Positions 26,885 to 36,461 of a stretch of 64,000 nucleotides of DNA are shown here, one piece after another. The translations under genes and the position numbers were made by a program. This DNA is from Leeuwenhoekiella aestuarii. GTDB taxonomy: Bacteria; Bacteroidota; Bacteroidia; Flavobacteriales; Flavobacteriaceae. Where the stretch lies: positions 1,240,001-1,304,000 of the forward strand of contig NZ_QOVJ01000001.1 of assembly GCF_004104055.1 (NCBI RefSeq). Direction: 5' to 3'. How positions within the stretch are numbered: the stretch's first letter is position 1; every line of letters begins with the position of its first letter. The notes beneath the pieces are model-generated. The model did not search any database. It had not been told where the DNA came from and was given only the letters and a program-made list of their open reading frames with translations.

Positions 26885-26916
26885 AAAAAAGACCGCTGTT
26901 TAGCGGTCTTTTTTTG
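26885..26916 (+). terminator. Terminator after ppa
   Basis: The arms AAAAAAGACCGCT and AGCGGTCTTTTTT have a 4-nt loop and a T run; this is a strong intrinsic terminator that separates ppa from hppA. Confidence 0.88.
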
Positions 26917-26999
26917 TAAATTATTTTCTGTAATTTGAGTGAGAAATGATATTAACCTCAATTTTACTACATTAGTATTACTTAATCAATTCTCTTTTT

Positions 27000-29396
27000 A
27001 TGGAATCAAATATTATTTATGTGCCAATTGCATTGGCTGTTTTAGGCCTGCTTTTTATGTTTTTCAAAATGGCTTGGGTAAAAAAACAAGCAGCAGGAAA
27101 CGACAAAATGCAGAGTATTTCCAAAAGTATTAAAGAAGGAGCTTTAGCTTTTTTAGCTGCAGAATATAGGCTCTTACTTATATTCGTCATTATCGCATCT
27201 GTTCTTTTATTTATTATATCAAACGTTGTAGTTACGACAAGTTGGTTAATTGTTCCCGCTTTTATAATTGGTGCATTCTTCTCTGCACTTGCAGGAAACA
27301 TAGGTATGCGTATCGCTACAGATGCAAATGCACGCACTGCTGAAGCTGCAAAAACAAGTTTACCACAAGCTTTAAAAGTAAGTTTTGGTGGCGGTACCGT
27401 GATGGGATTGGGTGTTGCTGGTCTTGCTGTTCTGGGATTGAGTTTGATCTTTTTATTCTTGATGGGAAGTTTTCTAACGGAGGGCGGAGATTTTTATAAC
27501 GAGATGACTGTGGTTTTAGAAACACTCGCTGGTTTTTCTTTGGGAGCTGAATCTATCGCATTATTTGCTCGCGTAGGTGGAGGTATTTATACTAAGGCGG
27601 CAGATGTAGGTGCTGACCTTGTAGGTAAAGTAGAAGCCGGGATACCAGAAGATGATCCGCGTAACCCAGCAACTATTGCAGATAATGTAGGGGATAATGT
27701 AGGGGATGTTGCCGGGATGGGTGCAGATCTTTTTGGTAGTTATGTAGCAACGGTTTTAGCGGCAATGGTTTTGGGGAATTACCTCATACAAGATATGTCT
27801 CAAGGTGGTCAGTTTACAGATGTTTTCAATAATATGGGGCCCATCTTACTTCCTATTGTGATTGCGGGTGTAGGCATTTTAGCATCCATTATTGGAACTT
27901 TTTTAGTAAGCATTAAAAATAATGAGGCTAAAGAAACTCAAGTGCAACGTGCACTAGATATGGGAAATTGGGTTGCAATCATACTTACTTTAATCGCAAG
28001 TTATTTCTTGATAGACTGGATGTTGCCAGAGGTGATGTCGATGCAATTTTTTGGGGAAGGTTATAAAGATATTGCTTCAATAAATGTGTTTTGGTCTGCA
28101 TGTATAGGTCTTGCTGTTGGTGCATTAATTTCTGTAGTTACAGCGCATTATACAAGTTTAGGTAAAGGCCCTGTTCTAGATATTGTAAAGAATTCTTCAA
28201 CAGGCGCGGCTACTAATATTATCGCTGGTCTTGCGGTGGGTATGAAGTCAACGTTTCTTTCTGTTTTGCTATTTGCAGCGGCAATATACGGTTCGTACGA
28301 ACTTGCAGGATTTTATGGTGTTGCTCTTGCAGCTTCAGCGATGATGGCAACTACGGCGATGCAGCTGGCCATAGATGCTTTTGGTCCCATTGCAGACAAC
28401 GCAGGTGGCGTTGCAGAGATGAGCGAGCTTGAAGATCACGTACGCGAGCGTACCGATATTCTGGATTCTGTGGGGAACACCACTGCAGCTGTTGGTAAAG
28501 GTTTTGCGATTGCTTCAGCGGCCTTAACAGCTCTGGCACTTTTTGCAGCTTATGTAACTTTTACAGGTATTGACGGGATTAATATTTTTAAAGCTGATGT
28601 GCTTGCAGCGCTTTTTGTAGGAGGGATGATCCCGGTTATATTTTCGGCATTAGCAATGCAATCAGTAGGCAAGGCAGCGATGCAAATGGTACAAGAAGTG
28701 CGCCGCCAGTTTAGAGAGATTCCGGGTATTTTAGAAGGAACAGGAAAGCCAGAATACGGCAAGTGTGTTGAAATTTCAACAAAGGCTGCATTACGCGAAA
28801 TGATTCTTCCCGGATTGATCACCATAATAACACCTGTCCTTATGGGGTTGATTTTTGGAGCTGAACCTTTGGGAGGTTATATGGCAGGAGTTTGTGTGTC
28901 AGGAGTTATGTGGGCGATCTTTCAGAATAATGCAGGTGGAGCTTGGGATAATGCTAAAAAGTCTTTTGAAGCCGGCGTAGAGATTGATGGTAAAATGGAA
29001 TATAAAGGTAGCGAAGCACATAAAGCTGCAGTAACTGGTGACACTGTGGGTGATCCGTTTAAAGATACTTCTGGGCCTTCTATGAATATTTTGATAAAAC
29101 TTACCTGTTTGGTTGGCCTAGTTATTGCTCCGATTTTGGGTAATCATTCTGATGGAATGGCTGAAAATTCTCAAGAGATGCAGGTTGAGGTGAAAATTAA
29201 AAAGGAGTCTGGAGAGCTGATGAGTGCTTTAATAACGGAAACAAAAACCATAAATGGAAAGGTTCAGATTACTGAAAAAAGAGTTACAGGCACTGAAGCT
29301 GAGATTGATAAAAAATTACGAGCTTATAACAGTAAATCAGGTGCTAGTGACGGGAAAGTATTAGGAAAAGAAGTTGAAATTCAACAAAAACAATAA
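27000..29396 (+). CDS. hppA: Membrane-bound ion-translocating pyrophosphatase
   Basis: A 798-residue integral membrane pump coupling pyrophosphate hydrolysis to ion export. About 16 helices are predicted. The core motif [35 protein letters not shown] and the C-terminal [10 protein letters not shown]...[14 protein letters not shown] are intact. The sequence [13 protein letters not shown] has Ala rather than Lys at the position that distinguishes K+-dependent from K+-independent pumps, so it is K+-dependent and may move Na+, H+ or both. It has a charged C-terminal tail of about 60 residues (after [11 protein letters not shown]) not usual in bacterial enzymes. Confidence 0.95.
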   Translation: MESNIIYVPIALAVLGLLFMFFKMAWVKKQAAGNDKMQSISKSIKEGALAFLAAEYRLLLIFVIIASVLLFIISNVVVTTSWLIVPAFIIGAFFSALAGNIGMRIATDANARTAEAAKTSLPQALKVSFGGGTVMGLGVAGLAVLGLSLIFLFLMGSFLTEGGDFYNEMTVVLETLAGFSLGAESIALFARVGGGIYTKAADVGADLVGKVEAGIPEDDPRNPATIADNVGDNVGDVAGMGADLFGSYVATVLAAMVLGNYLIQDMSQGGQFTDVFNNMGPILLPIVIAGVGILASIIGTFLVSIKNNEAKETQVQRALDMGNWVAIILTLIASYFLIDWMLPEVMSMQFFGEGYKDIASINVFWSACIGLAVGALISVVTAHYTSLGKGPVLDIVKNSSTGAATNIIAGLAVGMKSTFLSVLLFAAAIYGSYELAGFYGVALAASAMMATTAMQLAIDAFGPIADNAGGVAEMSELEDHVRERTDILDSVGNTTAAVGKGFAIASAALTALALFAAYVTFTGIDGINIFKADVLAALFVGGMIPVIFSALAMQSVGKAAMQMVQEVRRQFREIPGILEGTGKPEYGKCVEISTKAALREMILPGLITIITPVLMGLIFGAEPLGGYMAGVCVSGVMWAIFQNNAGGAWDNAKKSFEAGVEIDGKMEYKGSEAHKAAVTGDTVGDPFKDTSGPSMNILIKLTCLVGLVIAPILGNHSDGMAENSQEMQVEVKIKKESGELMSALITETKTINGKVQITEKRVTGTEAEIDKKLRAYNSKSGASDGKVLGKEVEIQQKQ

Positions 29397-29422
29397 CGTA
29401 TTCTTAAGACAACTTTACCATA

Positions 29423-29450
29423 AAAATCCCGGTTTCTCAATCGGGATTTT
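29423..29450 (+). terminator. Terminator after hppA
   Basis: The arms AAAATCCCG and CGGGATTTT have a 10-nt loop. Downstream T content is modest, so strength is uncertain. Confidence 0.55.
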
Positions 29451-29463
29451 CTAATTTAAAGAT

Positions 29464-30492
29464 ATGCTGAAAGATGTTTTACAAAAATTACGATTGCATC
29501 CTCAAGATCCCTTGCAAATACATGGGTATCAGACTTATGGTACTGATGATCATTTATATTTGATAGGAAGGGCTTTAGAGGATGAGGGAGTTAACTTGGA
29601 TAAAACGGGATTCGCTAATGCGTTTAAAAATGCTTATAAACAATTCCGTAGTGATGAATTGCCTAATGCAAAATTGAAAATAAGGCTTTCGGATGATCGT
29701 GTTTTTTATACTAAAACCGACCTCGAAGGCTATTTTAAAGTGGATCAGGAAGTGGATGGGTTACGAGAGTTAACAAATGATCAGGGCTGGTTGCAATTGG
29801 AGTTGGGGTATGATGATGAGAATCAAAAGCGATTGATTCAGAATGATAACCGTTTTCCCGGACAAATGCTTATTCCATCTAAAAAAGCAGAGTATGGTGT
29901 AATCAGTGATATAGACGATACCATTTTAAGAACGGGGGTTACTTCTTTATTAAAATGGCGCGTAATATTTAATACACTTTTTACAGATGTAGGAAACAGA
30001 ACACCATTTAAAGGAGCTGCCTCTTTTTATAATAAATTGCATTTAGGAAAGTCTGGCGAGGCTTCAAATCCTATGTTCTATGTGAGTAACAGTCCGTGGA
30101 ATTTATACCACTATCTGCAGGCATTTATCAAGAATAATAATTTTCCGAAAGGAGCGATATTGTTACGTGATTTTAGAACGCCTTTTGATCGCACTCCCAA
30201 ACCGGAAAAACCACATAAACAGCACGAAATACGTAATATCTTGAATACTTATCCTGAGATGCAATTTGTGTTAATAGGGGATAGCGGTGAGCACGACGCA
30301 GATATTTATATAGAAATTGCAGAGGAATTCCCTGAGCAAATAAAAGCTATTTACTTACGCAGCGTAAATCACGAAAAGCGAGTTTTTCGCGTACGCGGTT
30401 TACTAGAACGTTTTGAAGTCACCCCTGCATTATTAGTTAAAGAGAGCGTGATGGCAGAAGATCACGCTCGAGAATTGGATTTAATTCAGTAA
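29464..30492 (+). CDS. App1-type phosphatidate phosphatase-like protein (DUF2183)
   Basis: A 342-residue protein with an N-terminal beta-rich domain (residues 1-140) and a C-terminal HAD-like catalytic domain. The DxDxT motif is in YGVISDIDDTILRTG near residue 152, with YVSNSPWNLY and VLIGDSGEHDADIY as the later HAD motifs. Yeast App1 is a phosphatidic acid phosphatase; bacterial relatives are not well studied. It lacks a signal peptide. It converges on the AstE-like gene with a 7-bp gap. Confidence 0.85.
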   Translation: MLKDVLQKLRLHPQDPLQIHGYQTYGTDDHLYLIGRALEDEGVNLDKTGFANAFKNAYKQFRSDELPNAKLKIRLSDDRVFYTKTDLEGYFKVDQEVDGLRELTNDQGWLQLELGYDDENQKRLIQNDNRFPGQMLIPSKKAEYGVISDIDDTILRTGVTSLLKWRVIFNTLFTDVGNRTPFKGAASFYNKLHLGKSGEASNPMFYVSNSPWNLYHYLQAFIKNNNFPKGAILLRDFRTPFDRTPKPEKPHKQHEIRNILNTYPEMQFVLIGDSGEHDADIYIEIAEEFPEQIKAIYLRSVNHEKRVFRVRGLLERFEVTPALLVKESVMAEDHARELDLIQ

Positions 30493-30499
30493 TCAGAGT

Positions 30500-31408
30500 T
30501 TATTCTACTTCCCGAACTACAAAAAAACCGTCATTACCTTGGGCTTGATAAAGCGGCATAAAAATATATGCATCCCAGGTACTAATTATTTTTTTACCAT
30601 TGTGAATTGCTAGCTGTTCTCCTTTTTTTATGGGTTGAAAATTTTCATAACCGGGCTCCATTTTAAACGTATCACCATTTTTAATTTCGTGACGGTGTTC
30701 TATCTCAAAAGTTTTTTGATCTGCTTTCATAGCTTCAATATAAGCAGCGGCTTCAGGATATGTTCTAAGTTCATTTAGATCTAGATTACAGGCTTTAGCC
30801 AAAGCTAGCCAGATCATTCCTTCATGATGTTTTACAGCATCAGGACTTTCGTGCTGACCGCCTTCAAAAACAAAACCAGTGACCCCAATGCGACTTAGAT
30901 AATGATCTATACAACCGTAAACAATGTCAGAAAACCCTCTTATTATATATGGTGGAAATTGATGTGCCCAGTTATCGTTGTCGTTTACATCTTGCACAGA
31001 AATATAAGGTTTACTGGCTGATGAGGTTGTATGGCAATCTAAAAAATAGCGTTTCTCATACTGAGACTCGGGATAATTTTTAAGTACCTCAATGATACAA
31101 AACATCTCTTTTTTTTCATGCGTATCTGTGATTTTATTAGCGATGTTTTCTTCCGTCCAGGTACGGTTAAGATCTTCATCTATATACCGTACATTGTTTT
31201 CTAATGCTTCCCGATTTCCTGAAACGGCAATTAATCTACCGCGTATTTCAGGTTTGTTTTCAGATAGAACATTAAGTACTTTTTCTAAAGCTTGTAATCC
31301 GCTGGGTTCATTTCCGTGAATTCCGGCACTTATAAATAGTAAAGGGCCGGTTTTGTGTGAGGTGTATTCACCCAACACTCTTTTATAGGTAGTTTGTGAT
31401 GTGTTCAT
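30500..31408 (-). CDS. Succinylglutamate desuccinylase/aspartoacylase (AstE/AspA) family zinc hydrolase
   Basis: A 302-residue zinc hydrolase of the M14-like AstE/AspA clan. The zinc ligands are in ISAGIHGNEPSGL (His and Glu) and FLDCHTTSSASKP (His); the catalytic Glu is in FVFEGGQHESPDAV. Such enzymes remove N-acyl or similar groups from amino acids. It is the last gene of a three-gene operon with an ATP-grasp ligase (11-bp gap) and a DUF1704 metallopeptidase. In that context it probably trims or recycles the ligase product. It is not in an arginine-degradation cluster, so true AstE activity is unlikely. Confidence 0.85.
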   Translation of the reverse strand: MNTSQTTYKRVLGEYTSHKTGPLLFISAGIHGNEPSGLQALEKVLNVLSENKPEIRGRLIAVSGNREALENNVRYIDEDLNRTWTEENIANKITDTHEKKEMFCIIEVLKNYPESQYEKRYFLDCHTTSSASKPYISVQDVNDNDNWAHQFPPYIIRGFSDIVYGCIDHYLSRIGVTGFVFEGGQHESPDAVKHHEGMIWLALAKACNLDLNELRTYPEAAAYIEAMKADQKTFEIEHRHEIKNGDTFKMEPGYENFQPIKKGEQLAIHNGKKIISTWDAYIFMPLYQAQGNDGFFVVREVE

Positions 31409-31419
31409 GACTAGACTTT

Positions 31420-32472
31420 TTAATGCATAGAAGCCAACTCTTTGTTTGAAAAACTGTGGTTATAATACTTTTTGTAGGATACTTTTCGCTCAATAGCTTC
31501 AATCACAGGATCTGTAAATTCTGGTAAACCTATCTCTTCGCAATAATCTAAGCCACCCGGACTCAATACATTAATCTCAATAAGTTTATCGTCAACAACA
31601 TCAAGACCTACAAAGAAGAATCCGTCTTTGATGAGTTTTGGGGCAGTCACTCCAACAATATGTTCCATTGCTTTGGTGAGCTTAGCTGGTTTTGCAGTAG
31701 CGCCTAGAGAAAGATTACTTCTAAACTCTGCCTTATCACTATTTACGCGGCGAATAACTGCCAGTTCTCCATTTTCTTCAAGAATACGACCGTTCACCAA
31801 TATGATACGCACATCCCCTTTACTAACTTCTGGTAGAAATTCTTGAGCAATTACATAGCCCAATTCTGTTAAGCTGGTAATGATCTGGTTGAAATTTTTC
31901 TTCTCTTCATCAATAAGGTATACGTTTTGCCCACCAGAACCTTCAAGAGGTTTTAATACAATCTTTTTACCGCATTTTTTCCAGAATTTAAGAAGTTCAT
32001 TTTTATCACGGGTGATCAAACTTTTAGGTTTAATAGAAGACGGTAATTCTTCAAAGTAAAGTTTGTCTATAAATGCGTTAGACATAGCATCAGCATCATT
32101 AAGTACAAGTACACCTTGTTCCTGTAGCATACGCCCAAAAGAAATCCCGGAGTGTTCTGCCCAGTGTCTTGAGCTGGTTTCTTCGGTAGGATTGTTTCTT
32201 AAGAAAACCACATCAATTTTAGACGAATCTTGTAATTTCCATTCTAATTCATCATCCTGAACTTGTTGCCAGAATTCTTGTGATGTTTTATATTTTAAAT
32301 CCTTTGGAATCAATTTAGATGTAAGTTTTATGGGAGCACCCTGATAAAAATTAAATCCGCCTACATTCATAACATAAACTTCGTGACCCCGTTGATGGGC
32401 TTTTCGCATTAAAACTACAGATGTGCCTACCGGCTCGGTCGCTACATCACTTATAACAAAACATATTTTCAT
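31420..32472 (-). CDS. ATP-grasp ligase, glutathione synthetase-like
   Basis: A 350-residue ATP-grasp enzyme. The N-terminal KICFVISDVATEPVGTSVVLMRKA resembles the GshB pre-ATP-grasp fold; KKIVLKPLEGSGGQNVYLI binds ATP; FVGLDVVDDKLIEINVLSPGG carries metal ligands and matches the GshB C-terminus. It probably forms an amide bond between a carboxylate and an amino acid or peptide. No gshA is nearby, so glutathione synthesis cannot be assumed. It starts 2 bp after the DUF1704 gene. Confidence 0.86.
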   Translation of the reverse strand: MKICFVISDVATEPVGTSVVLMRKAHQRGHEVYVMNVGGFNFYQGAPIKLTSKLIPKDLKYKTSQEFWQQVQDDELEWKLQDSSKIDVVFLRNNPTEETSSRHWAEHSGISFGRMLQEQGVLVLNDADAMSNAFIDKLYFEELPSSIKPKSLITRDKNELLKFWKKCGKKIVLKPLEGSGGQNVYLIDEEKKNFNQIITSLTELGYVIAQEFLPEVSKGDVRIILVNGRILEENGELAVIRRVNSDKAEFRSNLSLGATAKPAKLTKAMEHIVGVTAPKLIKDGFFFVGLDVVDDKLIEINVLSPGGLDYCEEIGLPEFTDPVIEAIERKVSYKKYYNHSFSNKELASMH

Positions 32473-32474
32473 TT

Positions 32475-34307
32475 TTAGATCATTTTAGATAGTGTGATGC
32501 CTTCTTTAAAGGCATTTAGTTTGGTTGAAAAATCTTCGTTTTTAAAATAACGAGGAATAATTTTTGGCGGATTGAGCAGTTCACGTTGCGTTAAATCATT
32601 AATAATGTCCACGTGTTTTAAAGCAAATTTTCCTGCCAGTAGCGGTTGTAGATCACCGCCTTTGCCTAAGTGATCCCGAAGTTCTACGAGACCTTTTAGG
32701 TAGATAATATCTTTTAAAAAACCACCTCCCTGAAACATTCTGGAAGTGACGTTGAATGCACGTTCTTTTGTGAAACCATAATCAGTATATAGATGATGAA
32801 AAACCGATTTAAAGTCGGCACCATTCATTAGATCTTCTCCCGCAATGACACGCCCGGCGAGTATTCTAAGTCGATTCCCTGTAAGTCCGCCTCCTAAATA
32901 TTCAGAAAGAACTGCAATACCTTCTTGAGTTGCATCATAATCTGCAAAGCCTGCCGAAAGCTGGCTCAACGCCTGTTGACTGCCGTTAAAATGAGTTAGT
33001 GCGTGTGTGCCTATCTCATGCTGAATCAATGCCTGAGCTTCATTTACTGTCATTTTATAATCTTCAGGCAAATACAACTCACCATTAGAAACCATAATAA
33101 TATTGACATCATTTCTTATGTGAACCGTACCTTCATAATGCGGTGCTTGTTCTTTAAAGAAATCAAATTCAGTTTGCGCCATTTTTTGAAACTGATGTGC
33201 ATCAATTGTTTTTTCTAAAGTTTCCTCGTGATTCTCAGAAATGGTTTCTAGAATGAGCTTTGCTTCGGCTAAAACATTTCGCGGAACACCTTGATATAAG
33301 CGAATACTACTGTAGAAGAAATTTTTAGAGCCACGCTCTTTAAGCATTGTGAGCTCTTTGTCTAATTCTTCGCGCTTTTCATTATATAAATAGGAGAGCG
33401 AAGGATCATCGATCTCATCAATTCTCAAATTATACAATTCGCGTTTGAGCAAATCAGGATCTACCGGAAGCAAGCGATAATGATACGAGTCTATTTCTTC
33501 AAAGCTGGTCTCAAAAAACTTTTTACGTAGCGCCTGAATATTTACAGGAGCGACCAACCATAAAAATTCATAGCGTGATTGAATTTCAGTGATCTGACGG
33601 TCTATTTTTAAGACCTCTTCGTGAATGCGTCTACGTCCCAACGTGTGATAGCTGTGAATGTCTGACGTGGTTTGCACTCTAATGAACTCATAGATTGTTT
33701 TCTGAATTGCTTTGGCAAACTTGTCTCTAAACATTCTAAAATAAAGCGGATACACTTTTCCCGACTTGTTGCAATAAACCGGCGGAAGTTCTAAGCCTAA
33801 TAAGGTTCCTCCAGTACTTTTGAGTTCGTTAAGATTTATTAAAGACTCATCGCCCGGTTTTTGCCGGTTTTTGGTATGACTTATTTTAGCGTCTAGTTTT
33901 ACTTTATATCTTCTGCTATCTATTGCAGAAAGTTCTTCAGAAAGCGTCTCTAAAGAAGCTGGTAATTTATTAGCCGGACCTTTAATAATAAAATTGGTGC
34001 TGTTTGGTTCACCTTGGTACAGTTCAACTAAAATAAACGAGCCAAAACGCTTAGCCATTTTAGCAGTAATTTTTTTAATAAAATCTCTGAAATATTCAAA
34101 ATGAGAGTCTCCAATTATGAGATATGAAGCTCCCGTTCTAGCAAGGCGTAGCGTGGCTTTATCCTTAGGTTTTTTACGGTAAATAAGTAATGCAGGTACG
34201 TCATGCTCAAGCACAAGAAAGCCACCATAAGGCAGTTCGCTTATCGTGCGCTTTCCGGGTTCTAAATCTGCTAAAAGATCTATGCTTTCATTTAACATGG
34301 TACTCAT
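32475..34307 (-). CDS. DUF1704/MATCAP-type metallopeptidase (flavohemoglobin expression-modulating QEGLA motif protein)
   Basis: A 610-residue protein. The C-terminal half has the HExxxH metal-binding motif (ALIQHEIGTHALTHFNG, near residue 429) and the family's QEGxA motif in TQEGIAVLSEYL, near residue 460, whose Glu is the third metal ligand. The same domain family (PF08014) includes human MATCAP, which removes the C-terminal tyrosine of tubulin. The N-terminal half, about 1-200, is a separate bacterial domain of unknown role. It is translated first in the operon with ATP-grasp and AstE-like genes. A second ATG at 34298 is possible. Confidence 0.85.
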   Translation of the reverse strand: MSTMLNESIDLLADLEPGKRTISELPYGGFLVLEHDVPALLIYRKKPKDKATLRLARTGASYLIIGDSHFEYFRDFIKKITAKMAKRFGSFILVELYQGEPNSTNFIIKGPANKLPASLETLSEELSAIDSRRYKVKLDAKISHTKNRQKPGDESLINLNELKSTGGTLLGLELPPVYCNKSGKVYPLYFRMFRDKFAKAIQKTIYEFIRVQTTSDIHSYHTLGRRRIHEEVLKIDRQITEIQSRYEFLWLVAPVNIQALRKKFFETSFEEIDSYHYRLLPVDPDLLKRELYNLRIDEIDDPSLSYLYNEKREELDKELTMLKERGSKNFFYSSIRLYQGVPRNVLAEAKLILETISENHEETLEKTIDAHQFQKMAQTEFDFFKEQAPHYEGTVHIRNDVNIIMVSNGELYLPEDYKMTVNEAQALIQHEIGTHALTHFNGSQQALSQLSAGFADYDATQEGIAVLSEYLGGGLTGNRLRILAGRVIAGEDLMNGADFKSVFHHLYTDYGFTKERAFNVTSRMFQGGGFLKDIIYLKGLVELRDHLGKGGDLQPLLAGKFALKHVDIINDLTQRELLNPPKIIPRYFKNEDFSTKLNAFKEGITLSKMI

Positions 34308-34500
34308 TCTGCAAGGTTTGTTTAACCAAATTAGCAGAAAGAACTATCTGTAGCAAACGTTTGCGTGACAGAAGCCTCAGGTTTAAGAGAAGTTTGGCAG
34401 GAAAGGAACTTGCTTTAACACCGCCTTAGCGAAGTTGAGCAAAATCTGTCTCAAAACAGGATGTAATTTTTTTATAACTTACCTCTATAATTTTTTTTCT

Positions 34501-34951
34501 ATGAAATTTTATTTGTCAAAAATCTGTATTCTGACGTGCATTTTATTTGTTATTACATCTAGTCAATCAATTGCTCAAAAAGCTACAGAAGAAGTCCTGA
34601 ACGCTACATTTTCTAAAGCGCAACTTGAGGATAAAAAAGTTTTAGTGATCTTTCACGCCTCCTGGTGTGGCTGGTGTAAAAAAATGGAAAAACAACTGAA
34701 GGATCCTCAAATCAGTGAATCTATTGACGATACTTTTGTCATTACCTACCTTGCCGTAATGGAAGCAAAAGATAAAAAAGATCAGGAAAATTCCGGAGCT
34801 GCTCACCAATTCCTTAGATAAAAAAGGAAACAACTTAGGCTCTCCTTACTCTGTACAAGAAGTAGCTGTTTTTTCAGAAAAACTAAAGGAATATACAGAT
34901 CTTTCGCCTCAGCAAATAAAAAGTATAGCCGACGTATTTATTGAAAAATAA
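34501..34951 (+). pseudogene. Broken thioredoxin-like secreted protein
   Basis: The ORF from 34501 starts with a signal peptide (SIAQ cleavage site) and reads LVIFHASWCGWCKKMEKQL, a thioredoxin active site, but stops at 34819 after ENSGAAHQFLR. In the +1 frame the homologous C-terminus continues (ELLTNSLDKKGNNLGSPYSV, ending in EK at 34951). The usual middle of the family, a Gly/Pro loop before the KGN segment, is missing, so a small deletion has probably removed it and shifted the frame. The frame change must lie between the frame-2 stop at 34757 and 34821; an A6 run at 34774 is one possible site. A sequencing error cannot be excluded. Confidence 0.65.
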
Positions 34952-34961
34952 AATGCTTGTT

Positions 34962-35576
34962 TTAAAATAAACCGTTGATCTCGGCGTCAATTTTATTGAT
35001 GATATCACCCAGATCTTCAGGGTTGTCCACAAAATTGATGTTGTCTACATCAATGATTAGTAAGTTTCCTTTGTTGTAATCGTGAATCCAGGCCTCGTAG
35101 CGCTCATTCAGTCTACTTAGATAATCTATAGAAATCGAGTTCTCATATTCTCTACCGCGTTTGTGAATCTGGGCTACAAGATTAGGGATACTGCTGCGTA
35201 AGTAAATGAGCAAATCAGGGCCTTGTACAACGCTTTCCATCAATTCAAAAAGCGAACTGTAATTGTTAAAATCACGGTTAGTGAGTAAACCCATTGCATG
35301 CAGGTTAGGCGCAAAAATATGCGCATCTTCATAAATCGTGCGATCTTGAATAATGTCTTTACCGCTTTCCTGAATCTCAAGTAATTGTCTGAAGCGACTG
35401 TTCAAGAAATAAACCTGCAGATTAAAAGACCAGCGCTCCATCTCATTATAAAAATCATCTAGATATGGGTTGTCTACCACATCTTCAAATTGCGGTTGCC
35501 AGTTGTAATGCTTTGCAAGAAGTTTTGTGAGAGTGGTTTTTCCGGCGCCAATGTTGCCTGCAATAGCTACGTGCAT
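34962..35576 (-). CDS. Deoxynucleoside kinase
   Basis: A 204-residue kinase of the dNK/dGK family, phosphorylating deoxynucleosides for salvage. The P-loop is GNIGAGKTTL at residues 6-15; the DRTIYEDAHIF segment carries the ERS-like motif, and YLRSSIPNLVAQIHKRGREYE is the lid and phosphate site. Together with the CNT transporter and thyA it covers nucleoside uptake and dTMP supply. It is in a leftward pair with the preceding secreted protein (4-bp gap). Confidence 0.9.
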   Translation of the reverse strand: MHVAIAGNIGAGKTTLTKLLAKHYNWQPQFEDVVDNPYLDDFYNEMERWSFNLQVYFLNSRFRQLLEIQESGKDIIQDRTIYEDAHIFAPNLHAMGLLTNRDFNNYSSLFELMESVVQGPDLLIYLRSSIPNLVAQIHKRGREYENSISIDYLSRLNERYEAWIHDYNKGNLLIIDVDNINFVDNPEDLGDIINKIDAEINGLF

Positions 35577-35580
35577 GAGA

Positions 35581-36375
35581 TTAAGATTTAGGTAGGTTTA
35601 GTTTGTAGATTGAGATTAAATCAGGACGGTAAAGATACAGGTTTCCTCCTTTCAAATAAAACTGATTACTGCCTTGCGGAAGGTTTTTTAGCAATTCCCA
35701 TTGAGGATTTTTCTCAAGCTTTATAAAAAGTTTGTTGTTCTGAATACTGAATAACTTTTCATTAAATAAAAAAATATCAGAAATAGCTTTATTTTCTTGT
35801 TTGCTAAGTAAGCTCCCATACTGATTGTAATGATATAAATAGGTTTCGGTTAAAACCCAGCATGTATTAAAATCTCCTGCGATCGCAAGAGCGATATCAG
35901 GCTGAGGTGTAAAATTGCTGTCTACAGTGTTATTCTGATAATCAAAAAGTTCTAAGCGCTGCAGGTCAGTATTAAATATCCATAGTCTGCGGTCACTTGC
36001 CGTGCGCGCGTGACTTACATTTCTAAAGGGTTCTGACTCATTAAAATTAATGCGTGTAATTTCATTTAAGGTATTATCAAGAATAAGTGCGGTATTGGTT
36101 TCGGCATAAAAAACCGTGATTTTTAAAGGATTGATAAGGTCAACACTACTTATATCACCCAGACGCAAATCGCTAAATTGAATGCTTTGGTTATTACCGG
36201 CTTTAAAAAGCGCTCGTCCTTTGAGGTAATACAAGTTGTTATAAGAATCAACACCTATAAACCGGTCAGCTTTTAGCGGTGTGATGGTGTCCAGTACATG
36301 TGCTACAACGGCGGTTGTATCCTGAGCAAAGGATAATCCGGGGAGAACGAGCATTAAAAAGACCAATAACCGCAT
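35581..36375 (-). CDS. Secreted protein of unknown function, beta-propeller-like
   Basis: A 264-residue protein with a signal peptide ending in SFAQ. The mature part has repeated short beta blades (DSYNNLYYLKGRALFKAG, KPLKITVFYAETNTALIL, RRLWIFNTDLQRLELFD), typical of a WD/NHL-like propeller; similar flavobacterial proteins lack a known role. It is cotranscribed with the deoxynucleoside kinase. Confidence 0.65.
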   Translation of the reverse strand: MRLLVFLMLVLPGLSFAQDTTAVVAHVLDTITPLKADRFIGVDSYNNLYYLKGRALFKAGNNQSIQFSDLRLGDISSVDLINPLKITVFYAETNTALILDNTLNEITRINFNESEPFRNVSHARTASDRRLWIFNTDLQRLELFDYQNNTVDSNFTPQPDIALAIAGDFNTCWVLTETYLYHYNQYGSLLSKQENKAISDIFLFNEKLFSIQNNKLFIKLEKNPQWELLKNLPQGSNQFYLKGGNLYLYRPDLISIYKLNLPKS

Positions 36376-36387
36376 TCCGGAAAAATA

Positions 36388-36410
36388 CGAAAAAGGGTGC
36401 TAAGCACCTC
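36388..36410 (-). terminator. Terminator of the response regulator/histidine kinase operon
   Basis: GGTGC-TAA-GCACC (36396-36408) forms a short hairpin that, read leftward, is followed by CTTTTTC. It lies 52 bp downstream of the regulator stop. Confidence 0.5.
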
Positions 36411-36461
36411 TTAAAACCAAGTGGTAAAATAAGGCCTATTAAACCCTGGCCGATCTTAAAG

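Noticed and set aside
27000-27133. Small frame at 26939-27133 as a separate gene
   Set aside because: It overlaps the start of hppA in another frame and has no coding signature.
31420-32472. ATP-grasp gene as gshB
   Set aside because: The domain resembles GshB, but no gshA is near and the operon partners point to another ligase role.
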